A stretch of 64,000 nucleotides of DNA from NCBI GenBank assembly GCA_013911885.1, contig JACESI010000012.1, positions 1 through 64,000 of the forward strand, given 5' to 3'. This document shows, in pieces, positions 36,375 through 44,300 of the stretch. The translations under genes were made by a program, and so were the position numbers. The DNA comes from Hyphomicrobiales bacterium (GTDB taxonomy: Bacteria > Pseudomonadota > Alphaproteobacteria > Rhizobiales > JACESI01). Numbering within the stretch: the first letter of the stretch is position 1; each line of letters starts with the position of its first letter. The notes below the pieces were generated by a model. It did no database searches. It was not told the origin of the DNA and saw only the letters and a list, made by a program, of their open reading frames with translations.

Positions 36375-36920
36375 TTAAGAAGCCTCCCCGGCTTTCTTGA
36401 GTTCTGTTTCGACTTCTTCCTCGATGTCGGCATGTTCGAGCGAAATGCCTGCCGCGGTTTTGCGCCAGTAATCGGGAAGACTGAGAATGCTGCATGCAAT
36501 GAAAAGCGCGCCGCCAATTGGAATGATCGCCTGTGTCACTTGGATTGGAAGCCAGGTGAGAGACACGAGAACCTCGCCTTCGAGGACCTGAAGCACCTTC
36601 AGGCCGGCCCATGTCATGATGGCGAAAAAAACGATTGTGCTGATTTCGGCAATCGCGACACCGACCATGCGCATCGGCATCGGAATGGAAAGAAGGGCGG
36701 CATCAAACCCGATATGACGCCGCTTCAAGGCTGCAAGACCCGCGCCGAAATAGGTGATCCAGGCGAGGAGCACCGAGGCTATTTCGTCGTACCAGGAAAG
36801 TGAATTGCCGACAATGCGATAGGTAACGCCAACAATCACCACGACCGTGAGCAGGACCATGAAGAAAATCACCAGCCATTCAAGGAGGTGTGCCAAGATA
36901 TAATAGATCGACCTGAGCAT
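36375..36920 (-). CDS. dctQ: TRAP transporter small membrane subunit DctQ
   Basis: A 181-residue, four-helix membrane protein (WLVIFFMVLLTVVVIVGVTY, EIASVLLAWITYFGAGLAAL, then two further helices) with the DctQ marker RRHIGFDA and an acidic cytoplasmic tail (IEEEVETELKKAGEAS). It sits between dctP and dctM; a 219-bp gap with a strong hairpin separates it from dctP. Confidence 0.92.
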   Translation of the reverse strand: MLRSIYYILAHLLEWLVIFFMVLLTVVVIVGVTYRIVGNSLSWYDEIASVLLAWITYFGAGLAALKRRHIGFDAALLSIPMPMRMVGVAIAEISTIVFFAIMTWAGLKVLQVLEGEVLVSLTWLPIQVTQAIIPIGGALFIACSILSLPDYWRKTAAGISLEHADIEEEVETELKKAGEAS

Positions 36921-37012
36921 GAAAATTCCGATTTTGTTCTATGGAGCCGATGAATGATGGTGATCGAAAAAACTGACCAACGAGGAGGTTGAGTGAAGCC
37001 CGCTAACAGCTT

Positions 37013-37037
37013 GCCCGCCACCGCAGCGGTGGCGGGC
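37013..37037. other. GC-rich hairpin between dctP and dctQ
   Basis: A perfect 11-bp stem (GCCCGCCACCG/CGGTGGCGGGC) closes a 3-nt loop. In the dctP-to-dctQ direction (minus strand) no T-run follows, so it is more likely an RNA processing or stabilising element favouring the binding-protein message than a full terminator. Confidence 0.5.
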
Positions 37038-37139
37038 ATTTTGCCGGACCCGTCACCGCAGACGGCGTTTCGGGCCTTGGAAGTTCCGGATTTCGTCAGA
37101 CGGACCTTTGGTCAGAAGGGCGAACCCGGCTAGCCTGTA

Positions 37140-38120
37140 TCAGGAACCTTCTGCCAGTCCTCTAACTTTCGCAATCAGGTCCGCGCCACCGTCGACAGTC
37201 TTGGAAAACTCGTCATAGATCGGCTTTGAGGCTTCGACGAAAGCCGCGTTATCGGCTTCATTCACCTGAACGCCGGCGGCCTTGATCACGTCAAGAAGCT
37301 CGCTCTCGAGCTTGGCGGCCGTGGTGTAGACAAAGTCGCGGGTGTCCGTGCCGCATTTTTCAAGAGCGCCGCGCACATCTTCCGGCAGTTTTGCATATTC
37401 ACTATCGGAAACAAGGATATAGGCCGGTGTATAGACGTGATTGGTAACAGAGAGATATTTCTGCACTTCCTGGAATTTCGCGGAAGCGATCTGAGCATAG
37501 GGGTTTTCCTGGCCGTCGATCACCCCGGTCTGTAGGGCGGTAAAGACTTCCGAAAACGCCATGGGGGTCGGGTTCGCGCCGTAAAGCTGGAACATTTTCA
37601 GGCGCCATTCGCCCTTCGGCGTTCTGAGCTTGATGCCTGCCAGATCGGATGGCTTGTTGATCGGTCGCAGGTTGTTGGTGATGTTGCGAAAGCCGTTTTC
37701 CATATAACCGATGATCCGGTAGCCCTTGTCTTCGGCAGCTTTGTTGAAAGTATCGCCAAGTTCAGCCTGAACCCGCTTCATGTGCTCGCGGTCCTTGATG
37801 ATATAGGGCATCTCGAAAACACCGAAGCTCGGCGAGACCGAAGACATGACGGAAGAAGGCAGGGCAAAAGTGATCTGGCCGAGCTTCAGCTTCTGCAACA
37901 GCTCCTTGTCATCGCCGAGCTGGGATGATCCGAAGGCCTGAACTTCTGCCTTGTCGCCGAGCGCGGCGTTCGAGCAGCGGGCGAATTCGTTGACGCTGGC
38001 TTCAAACAGCGACCCCGGATTGCCGACATGGCCGAATTTCAGAATGAGCTTTTCCGCGTGCGCCTGCGTCACGAGGAAGGCGGCCGATGCAGCCCCGAGT
38101 AGTATCGATTTCAATTTCAT
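37140..38120 (-). CDS. dctP: TRAP transporter solute-binding protein DctP
   Basis: 326 residues from MKLKSILLGAAS, with GGGAGG 6 bp upstream; an ATG 6 bp earlier touches that site and is less likely. Signal peptide: LLGAASAAFLVTQAHA, cleaved before EKLILKFGH. DctP family motifs include GSSQLGDDKELLQKLKLGQI, GIKLRTPKGEWR (the carboxylate-binding arginine region), MAFSEVFTALQTGVIDGQEN and the fold's conserved Tyr-rich stretch NHVYTPAYILVS. The ligand is presumably a small organic acid; context suggests glycolate, lactate or another 2-hydroxyacid. Confidence 0.92.
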   Translation of the reverse strand: MKLKSILLGAASAAFLVTQAHAEKLILKFGHVGNPGSLFEASVNEFARCSNAALGDKAEVQAFGSSQLGDDKELLQKLKLGQITFALPSSVMSSVSPSFGVFEMPYIIKDREHMKRVQAELGDTFNKAAEDKGYRIIGYMENGFRNITNNLRPINKPSDLAGIKLRTPKGEWRLKMFQLYGANPTPMAFSEVFTALQTGVIDGQENPYAQIASAKFQEVQKYLSVTNHVYTPAYILVSDSEYAKLPEDVRGALEKCGTDTRDFVYTTAAKLESELLDVIKAAGVQVNEADNAAFVEASKPIYDEFSKTVDGGADLIAKVRGLAEGS

Positions 38121-38168
38121 GGTCATCCTCCCAGATGTTTTTTTGATTTAAGTTTTTCCAATCGCCAT

Positions 38169-39341
38169 TCACGCCGTTTCGGCCAGTTTAAGGTGTTCCA
38201 AAGCGGCCAGAACGCCGCCGGCCTGATGGGGCACACCAGACTTTGCAAGGCCCAATTCCACGCCGGAAAGGGTCGCCATCAGCATCAAATCATTAAAATC
38301 GCCCAGATGTCCAATCCGAAATACGCGGTCGGCGATCTTCGAGAGGCCGTTGCCGAGGGATATATTATAGTGTTTCAGCGTTGTTGCCCGAAATGCGTCG
38401 GCGCTGTGTCCCTCCGGCATCATCACGGCTGTGAGGACACCGCTTTCCTCACCCTGCTTCGCGCAGAGAACCTCCAGCCCCCAGGCGCGAACGGCTGCCC
38501 GTGTCGCCTGTCCGTGGCGCTGATGGCGGGCAAAAACATTGTCGAGCCCTTCCTCGAACAGCATATCAAGCGCCTCGTTGAGGCCGAAGACGAGATTGGT
38601 TGCAGGGGTATAGGGAAAATAGCCCGTGCTGTTCGGTCCGATCATTTCCGCCCAGTCCCAATAGGAACGCTGTAAACCGGCGGTTTTGCTGGCATGGAGC
38701 GCTTTTTCGCTCACCGCGTTGAAGGACAGGCCCGGCGGCACCATCAGGCCCTTTTGCGAACCTGAAATCGTGACATCCACGCCCCATTCGTCATGGCGAT
38801 AATCGAGTGATGCAAGGCCGGAAATGGTATCGACCATGAGAAGTGCGGGGTGGTTCGCCTGGTCAATCGCCTTGCGAACAGCGGACACCGAGGAAACCGA
38901 GCCTGTGGAGGTTTCATTATGGACAATACAAACCGCCTTGATCGTGTGGCTTTTGTCTTCGGCAAGGCGTGCGCCGATCTGCTCGGCATCTGCGCCGCCG
39001 CGCCAGTCACCGGCAATGAATTCAGGTTTGATACCAATCTTCTCAGCGAGCTTTTTCCACAGGCTTGCGAAATGGCCGGTCTCATACATGAGGACATGAT
39101 CGCCCGGTGACAGCGTGTTAACGAGCGCTGCTTCCCATGCGCCGGTTCCCGACGACGGATACATAAAGACATGCGAACGGGTGTTGAACACCCGCTTCAA
39201 ACCCTCGAGCGCCTTGCCGCCGACTTTTCCGAAATCGGGTCCTCGATGATCAATCGTCTGCATGGAAATGGCCCGCAGAACCCGGTCGGGCGCGGAACTC
39301 GGGCCGGGAATTTGAAGAAAATGACGTCCGGCATGCCTCAT
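38169..39341 (-). CDS. Class V aminotransferase, serine/aspartate-glyoxylate type
   Basis: This 390-residue PLP enzyme starts MRHAGRHFLQIPGPSSAPDR, with GGAAG 5 bp upstream; an in-frame GTG 24 bp earlier is less well placed. It has the glyoxylate aminotransferase N-terminus (IPGP, then TIDHRGPDFGKV), YPSSGTGAWEAAL, VDTISGLASLDY and the PLP lysine in SGSQKGLMVPPG. It should convert glyoxylate to glycine using serine, alanine or aspartate; SgaA and BhcA are close relatives I cannot separate by eye. Divergent neighbours that oxidise 2-hydroxyacids support a glyoxylate-disposal role. Confidence 0.85.
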   Translation of the reverse strand: MRHAGRHFLQIPGPSSAPDRVLRAISMQTIDHRGPDFGKVGGKALEGLKRVFNTRSHVFMYPSSGTGAWEAALVNTLSPGDHVLMYETGHFASLWKKLAEKIGIKPEFIAGDWRGGADAEQIGARLAEDKSHTIKAVCIVHNETSTGSVSSVSAVRKAIDQANHPALLMVDTISGLASLDYRHDEWGVDVTISGSQKGLMVPPGLSFNAVSEKALHASKTAGLQRSYWDWAEMIGPNSTGYFPYTPATNLVFGLNEALDMLFEEGLDNVFARHQRHGQATRAAVRAWGLEVLCAKQGEESGVLTAVMMPEGHSADAFRATTLKHYNISLGNGLSKIADRVFRIGHLGDFNDLMLMATLSGVELGLAKSGVPHQAGGVLAALEHLKLAETA

Positions 39342-39371
39342 GGTATCTTCCGGGATCGCTCCCACCTCTTG

Positions 39372-39522
39372 CTGTATTCAAATCCGTTATGCGAAAACTT
39401 CTCCGCGGTCGTTTACCGCTCCGTTCTCAACCATGGTTCATAGACGCTGTAAAATTATCTGCTTCGGCACCAAAGCCATTGTCTTTGCGCTATCCGTTGT
39501 GCATATTTAATTTTGAATACAG
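39372..39522. promoter_or_regulatory. Divergent promoter region with two inverted operator-like repeats
   Basis: CTGTATTCAAA (39372-39382) recurs as its exact complement TTTGAATACAG (39512-39522). The copies lie 30 bp before the aminotransferase ATG and 39 bp before the dehydrogenase ATG, one facing each gene. The sequence and placement fit binding sites for the GntR/FCD regulator encoded just downstream at 42523, with possible looping between the copies. Confidence 0.62.
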
Positions 39523-39561
39523 AATGCAGTCAAGCGGAATCTTGTTCTTGAAGAGGCAGGG

Positions 39562-42513
39562 ATGACAAAACCGGACATTATCCAGGGTATCAGACCGGGC
39601 CTGGAACGGCGGTTGCGAAAGGAAATCCGCGGCGATGTCCTGTTCGATCCGTTCAGTCGCGGGCGCTATGCGACCGATGCATCGATCTATCAGATGATGC
39701 CGGTTGGCGTCGTCGTCCCCGACCATGAGGATGATGTGGCAGCGGCTCTCACCATCGCCCGGGAAGAGGGTGTGCCAATCCTCGCGCGCGGCGGCGGCAC
39801 ATCCCAGTGCGGCCAGACGGTGAACCATGCGCTGGTCATGGACAATTCGAAAAAATTCAACAAGATCATCGAACTCGACATTGAAAACCAGCGCTGCGTG
39901 GTCGAGCCCGGCATTGTTCTTGATGAATTAAACCGGCTCCTGAAACCACACGGCCTTTGGTATCCGATTGATGTCTCGACCGCCTCGCGCGCCACGATTG
40001 GCGGCATGGCGGGCAACAATTCAAGCGGCGGGCGGTCGCTGCGCTATGGCAAGATGCGCGACAATGTGCTGTCGATTGATGCGTATATGGCTGATGGAGC
40101 CAAAGCGCATTTCGGTCCCGTGACAGCAGCCGACATCACCGAAAACGGCGCGCAATCGGCGCTTTTTCAGTCGCTCCTTCAACTCGGCGCTCGCGAGGCT
40201 GAGGAAATCGCCCGCTGCTTCCCGCGTGTTCAGCGCCGTGTCGGCGGCTACAATATCGACGCCTTGGTGCCCTCGAACATGCCGAACAATCTCGCCCACC
40301 TCCTTGTTGGCTCTGAGGGAACGCTCGCCTATTCGACCGCAATCGAACTCAAGCTCTGGCCGCTGCCGGGGCGCAAGGTGCTTGGCGTCTGTCATTTCCC
40401 GACATTCTACCAGGCGATGGAAGCGCCGCAGCATATCGTCAAACTCGGCCCGCAGGCGGTTGAGCTTGTCGATGCGACCATGATCGGTCTCGCCCGTGAT
40501 ATTCCGTTATTCCGCCGCACGATGGAGGAATTCGTCGAAGGCGCGCCGGAAGCGCTGCTCCTCGTCGAGTTTTCCGAGGAAAGCCAGCCAGAGAATCTTG
40601 AGAAACTCGAAGCGCTTGCCGATACCATGTCCGATCTTGGTTTTTCCTGGCAGGGCATCGGGCGCAGCTGGGGCGGCGTGGTCAATGTTCTCGACCCGAG
40701 GCTTCAGGGGGATATTGCCGAGGTGCGCAAATCCGGCCTCAATATCATGATGTCGATGAAGACCGAGGGAAAGCCGATTTCCTTCGTCGAGGATTGTGCA
40801 GTCGAGCTTCCCGACCTTGCCGATTACACGGATCGCCTTACGAAGATTTTTCACGACCATGGCACACGCGGCACCTGGTATGCGCATGCCTCGGTCGGAT
40901 GTCTGCATGTTCGCCCGGTTCTCAACATGAAACTCGACAAGGACGTCGCGACAATGCGCGCAATTGCCGAACAGTGTTTCGACATGGTCCGCGAATACAA
41001 GGGCTCGCATTCGGGTGAACATGGCGACGGGATCGTGCGGTCGGAATTTCATGAAAAGATGTTCGGCCGGCGCATGGTCGAAAGCTTTAGTGAGGTGAAG
41101 CGGCACTTCGATCCGTCTGGTCTGTTCAATCCGGGCAAGATCGTCGATTCACCGAAAATGGATGATCGAAGCCTGTTCCGTTTCGGGCCGGACTACCCCA
41201 CTGTGGATCTCAAAACCGCGCTCGATTGGTCTGCCTGGCCGGGGGGAGCCGGTGGTTTGCAGGGCGCTGTCGAGATGTGCAACAACAATGGTGCCTGCCG
41301 CAAGCTCAAGGGCGGCGTCATGTGCCCGTCCTACCGCGTTACGCGCAATGAGCGCGACCTGACGCGCGGGCGGGCGAACACGCTGCGCCTCGCGCTTTCA
41401 GGGCAATTGGGGAGGGACGCCTTCACCTCTGATGAGATGATGGAGACGATGAAGCTCTGCGTTGCCTGCAAGGGGTGCAAGCGCGAATGCCCGACCGGTG
41501 TCGACATGGCGCGCATGAAGATCGAGGTCGCTGCCGCGCGGGCAAGGAAATACGGGCTTGGCCTTCATGAAAAACTTGTCGGCTATTTGCCGCGCTATGC
41601 GCCCGTCGCCTCGGCGCTCGCGTTTTTCATGAACCTGCGCAACAGTGTGCCGGGTGTTGCGGGCCTTCTCGAAAAGCCGACAGGCTTTACCGCGAAACGC
41701 GCGCTGCCGCACTGGAGCAATCGGCCTTTCCGGGACAGCGAGTTTGCCGATACCGCAACACCGGATGTCGTGCTCTTCGCTGACACGTTCAACCGCTATT
41801 TCGAGCCGGAGAACCTGCGCGCGGCGAACCGTGTTCTCAGGGCAGGCAAGAAAAAAGTCGCTATCGCCCGCCCCGCTTCGGGTGCTGCCAGCGGAGGACG
41901 ACCGCTTTGCTGCGGGCGGACCTATCTCTCCGTGGGGCTCGTTGAGGAAGCACGAGCCGAGGCCAGGCGGCTTGTCGAAGCGCTGCTTCCTTATGCCGAA
42001 AACAACATTCCGATCGTCGGTCTCGAGCCGAGCTGCCTCTTGAGTCTGCGCGATGAACTGCCCGCCCTGCTGCCGGGCGAGGCGTCGGCGACTGTCGCGA
42101 AAATGGCGAAAATGTTTGAGGAATATGTGGCTGAGGCAACCGAGGCTGGCAGTCTGACGCTCAAACTCGGATCGCCTGCCGAAAGGATCCTGCTGCACGG
42201 CCATTGCCATCAAAAGGCGATGGGGGTTATCTCGAGTGTGGAGAAGACGCTGGCGCTTCTGCCGGATACAGCGGTGAGCCTGATCGAGACGAGCTGCTGC
42301 GGCATGGCGGGAGCTTTCGGTTACGGCGTTGAAACCCATGAAACGTCGCTCAATATGGCGGAACTCGATCTCTTGCCAGCGGTCAGAACCGCCGATAGTG
42401 CAACGCTTGTCGTGGCCGACGGTACATCCTGCCGCCATCAGATTGCCGATGGTGCCGGAAGACAGGCGCTTCACGTTGCGCGGGTTCTGGATATCGCGCT
42501 GCAAAAGGAGTAA
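39562..42513 (+). CDS. FAD-linked 2-hydroxyacid dehydrogenase fused to Fe-S (GlcF-like) module
   Basis: 983 residues with the YdiJ-like layout. The N-terminal FAD-binding oxidase half contains ARGGGTSQCGQTVNH, GGMAGNNSSGGRSLRYG and LLVGSEGTLAYSTAIELK; the FAD C-terminal part has GEHGDGIVRSEF. The iron-sulfur region is NGACRKLKGGVMCPSYR and CVACKGCKRECPTGVDM (near 635), followed by two CCG-like domains (LCCGRTYLSVGLVEEA, ETSCCGMAGAFGYG). It should oxidise a D-2-hydroxyacid such as 2-hydroxyglutarate, lactate or glycolate and pass electrons to the membrane quinone pool. The GntR regulator gene follows 9 bp later. Confidence 0.88.
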   Translation: MTKPDIIQGIRPGLERRLRKEIRGDVLFDPFSRGRYATDASIYQMMPVGVVVPDHEDDVAAALTIAREEGVPILARGGGTSQCGQTVNHALVMDNSKKFNKIIELDIENQRCVVEPGIVLDELNRLLKPHGLWYPIDVSTASRATIGGMAGNNSSGGRSLRYGKMRDNVLSIDAYMADGAKAHFGPVTAADITENGAQSALFQSLLQLGAREAEEIARCFPRVQRRVGGYNIDALVPSNMPNNLAHLLVGSEGTLAYSTAIELKLWPLPGRKVLGVCHFPTFYQAMEAPQHIVKLGPQAVELVDATMIGLARDIPLFRRTMEEFVEGAPEALLLVEFSEESQPENLEKLEALADTMSDLGFSWQGIGRSWGGVVNVLDPRLQGDIAEVRKSGLNIMMSMKTEGKPISFVEDCAVELPDLADYTDRLTKIFHDHGTRGTWYAHASVGCLHVRPVLNMKLDKDVATMRAIAEQCFDMVREYKGSHSGEHGDGIVRSEFHEKMFGRRMVESFSEVKRHFDPSGLFNPGKIVDSPKMDDRSLFRFGPDYPTVDLKTALDWSAWPGGAGGLQGAVEMCNNNGACRKLKGGVMCPSYRVTRNERDLTRGRANTLRLALSGQLGRDAFTSDEMMETMKLCVACKGCKRECPTGVDMARMKIEVAAARARKYGLGLHEKLVGYLPRYAPVASALAFFMNLRNSVPGVAGLLEKPTGFTAKRALPHWSNRPFRDSEFADTATPDVVLFADTFNRYFEPENLRAANRVLRAGKKKVAIARPASGAASGGRPLCCGRTYLSVGLVEEARAEARRLVEALLPYAENNIPIVGLEPSCLLSLRDELPALLPGEASATVAKMAKMFEEYVAEATEAGSLTLKLGSPAERILLHGHCHQKAMGVISSVEKTLALLPDTAVSLIETSCCGMAGAFGYGVETHETSLNMAELDLLPAVRTADSATLVVADGTSCRHQIADGAGRQALHVARVLDIALQKE

Positions 42514-42522
42514 TCTTTTCTC

Positions 42523-43263
42523 ATGAATGTCCACGAATCCATCAAGATGATATCGCGAAAGTCGCTTCACGAAGAGCTCGTGGATCGGCTGCGCGATCTG
42601 ATCGTCGAGGGCGTGCTTGAGCCGGGCAGCAAATTCCCGGAAAAAGCGCTGTGCCTGAAATATGGTGTCTCCCGCACGCCGATGCGCGAAGCGTTGAAAG
42701 TGCTTGCCGGCGACGGGCTGATCGTTCTTGAACCCAACCGCGGTGCGTGGGTGAGCCAGATAACGCTTGCGGAAATGTCGGAAGTCTTCCCCGTTCTTTC
42801 GGCATTAGAGGCGCTTGCCGGCGAACTTGCCTGCGAGCTGATCACCGATGCGGAACTGGCAGAGGTGCGTTCGCTGCATGAGGAGATGCGCCGACATTAT
42901 GAGCATGATAACCTGAAGGGTTATTTCCGCGTCAATCAGGCAATTCATGAAGCGATCATCAGCGCCGCACGCAACACCACCCTTGCCATTCAGCATCGCA
43001 TGCTCGCCGTCAGGGCGCGCCGTGCGCGATATGTTGCCAATATCTCGCAGGAGCGCTGGCAGCAGGCGCTCTGCGAACATGACGAAATCATTCTCGCTCT
43101 TGAAGCCCGCGACGGTGCGCGCCTTGGCTTGCATCTAAAGCAGCATATGCGCAAAAAATTCGAGGCTATCCGCTGCCGTTTCGAAGAGATGGACAGTACT
43201 TCCCGAACGTTGCCGCGCGCCCTGAGCGCCCCGTCGACGAGGCACGTTGACCGGAACCGTTGA
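42523..43263 (+). CDS. GntR-family (FCD subfamily) transcriptional regulator
   Basis: 246 residues. The N-terminal winged helix is SLHEELVDRLRDLIVEGVLE with the recognition part YGVSRTPMREALKVLAGDGL. The C-terminal FCD helical ligand domain has the metal-binding pattern NQAIHEAIISAA and CEHDEIILALEARDG. FCD regulators commonly sense organic acids. It is co-oriented with the dehydrogenase gene (9 bp gap) and is the obvious candidate to bind the 39372/39512 repeats. Confidence 0.92.
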   Translation: MNVHESIKMISRKSLHEELVDRLRDLIVEGVLEPGSKFPEKALCLKYGVSRTPMREALKVLAGDGLIVLEPNRGAWVSQITLAEMSEVFPVLSALEALAGELACELITDAELAEVRSLHEEMRRHYEHDNLKGYFRVNQAIHEAIISAARNTTLAIQHRMLAVRARRARYVANISQERWQQALCEHDEIILALEARDGARLGLHLKQHMRKKFEAIRCRFEEMDSTSRTLPRALSAPSTRHVDRNR

Positions 43264-43365
43264 TCAATATCAATGCGCCCGCCGGGCTTTGCGTCACATT
43301 CATCGCATCAATTCCAAAATCTTGAGCCGGAAACCTCACTGAGAGAGTTCTGGAGGAGCGTTGCG

Positions 43366-44205
43366 ATGACTTACAAAACAATTATCGTTTGTTTTACAAA
43401 CGAGGAAACAGCAAAACGCCTGACATTGGCCGCCGCGGCCATGGCGCGCAAATTCGATGCGCATCTGATCGGCATTCACACGCGGCAGTCCTTCACGATG
43501 TTTCCAGGCGCGATGCCCTATTCGACGGTGGAAATATCGCAGGCCTTTGAGGAGTCACAGCGCGAGATATCGGCCCGGATCGAGAAAATTTTCCGCGAAC
43601 ACACGAGGGTTGAGGAGTTTGTCAGCGAATGGCGCTCGGTTGTCTCGCTCTTTACCGATATAGGCAAGCGTCTTGCCGAGGATGCGCGCTGCGCGGATCT
43701 CGTCATTATCGGTCAGCCCGCGCAGGGGGACCAGGATGAAACCGGAATGTTTGAGCGCGAACTGATCGAGGCCTGCGGGCGACCGGTTCTCGTGATTCCG
43801 CATTCCGGCGAGTTCGAGGAAATCGGCAACAATCCACTGATCGCGTGGAGCACGACGCGCGAGGCGACGCGCGCGGTTCATGATGCCCTTCCTTTTTTGC
43901 AGAAAGCTGAGAAAACCACGCTCTTCTGGGTTGAAAAGGCGCGTTCGCAACCGAGCCTTTACGCCGATACCGGGCACGAAATGGCAGCCGCCCTCGACCG
44001 TCAGGGGATCAAGGTAACCGTCGGTCGCCAGATCAGGACGGACATTCCGATTGGCGATGAAATCCTGAACGAGGCCGCGCGCCTCGGCTCAGATCTGCTC
44101 ATCGCCGGGGCCTATGGCCACACCCGTGTCTATGATTTCCTGATCGGTGCCACGACACCGCATTTGATGCGTCACATGACAGTGCCTGTACTCCTTTCTG
44201 GTTAA
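43366..44205 (+). CDS. Tandem universal stress protein (UspA family)
   Basis: 279 residues from ATG 8 bp after CTGGAGGAG. Two Usp domains are present. The first has VCFTNEETAKRLTLAAAAMA and a C-terminal ADLVIIGQP. The second ends with DLLIAGAYGHTRVYDFLIGA followed by PHLMRHMTVPVLLSG, the usual nucleotide-binding G-x2-G-x9-G type loop. Cytosolic stress-linked role; exact function unknown. Confidence 0.9.
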   Translation: MTYKTIIVCFTNEETAKRLTLAAAAMARKFDAHLIGIHTRQSFTMFPGAMPYSTVEISQAFEESQREISARIEKIFREHTRVEEFVSEWRSVVSLFTDIGKRLAEDARCADLVIIGQPAQGDQDETGMFERELIEACGRPVLVIPHSGEFEEIGNNPLIAWSTTREATRAVHDALPFLQKAEKTTLFWVEKARSQPSLYADTGHEMAAALDRQGIKVTVGRQIRTDIPIGDEILNEAARLGSDLLIAGAYGHTRVYDFLIGATTPHLMRHMTVPVLLSG

Positions 44206-44300
44206 GTTGATAGAAAGGTCAACGCAGCATTAGAAAGGCAGCGTTTTTATCTCTATATTTACCAATCATGCGCGACATTGCATCGACTTATTTTGGAGAT

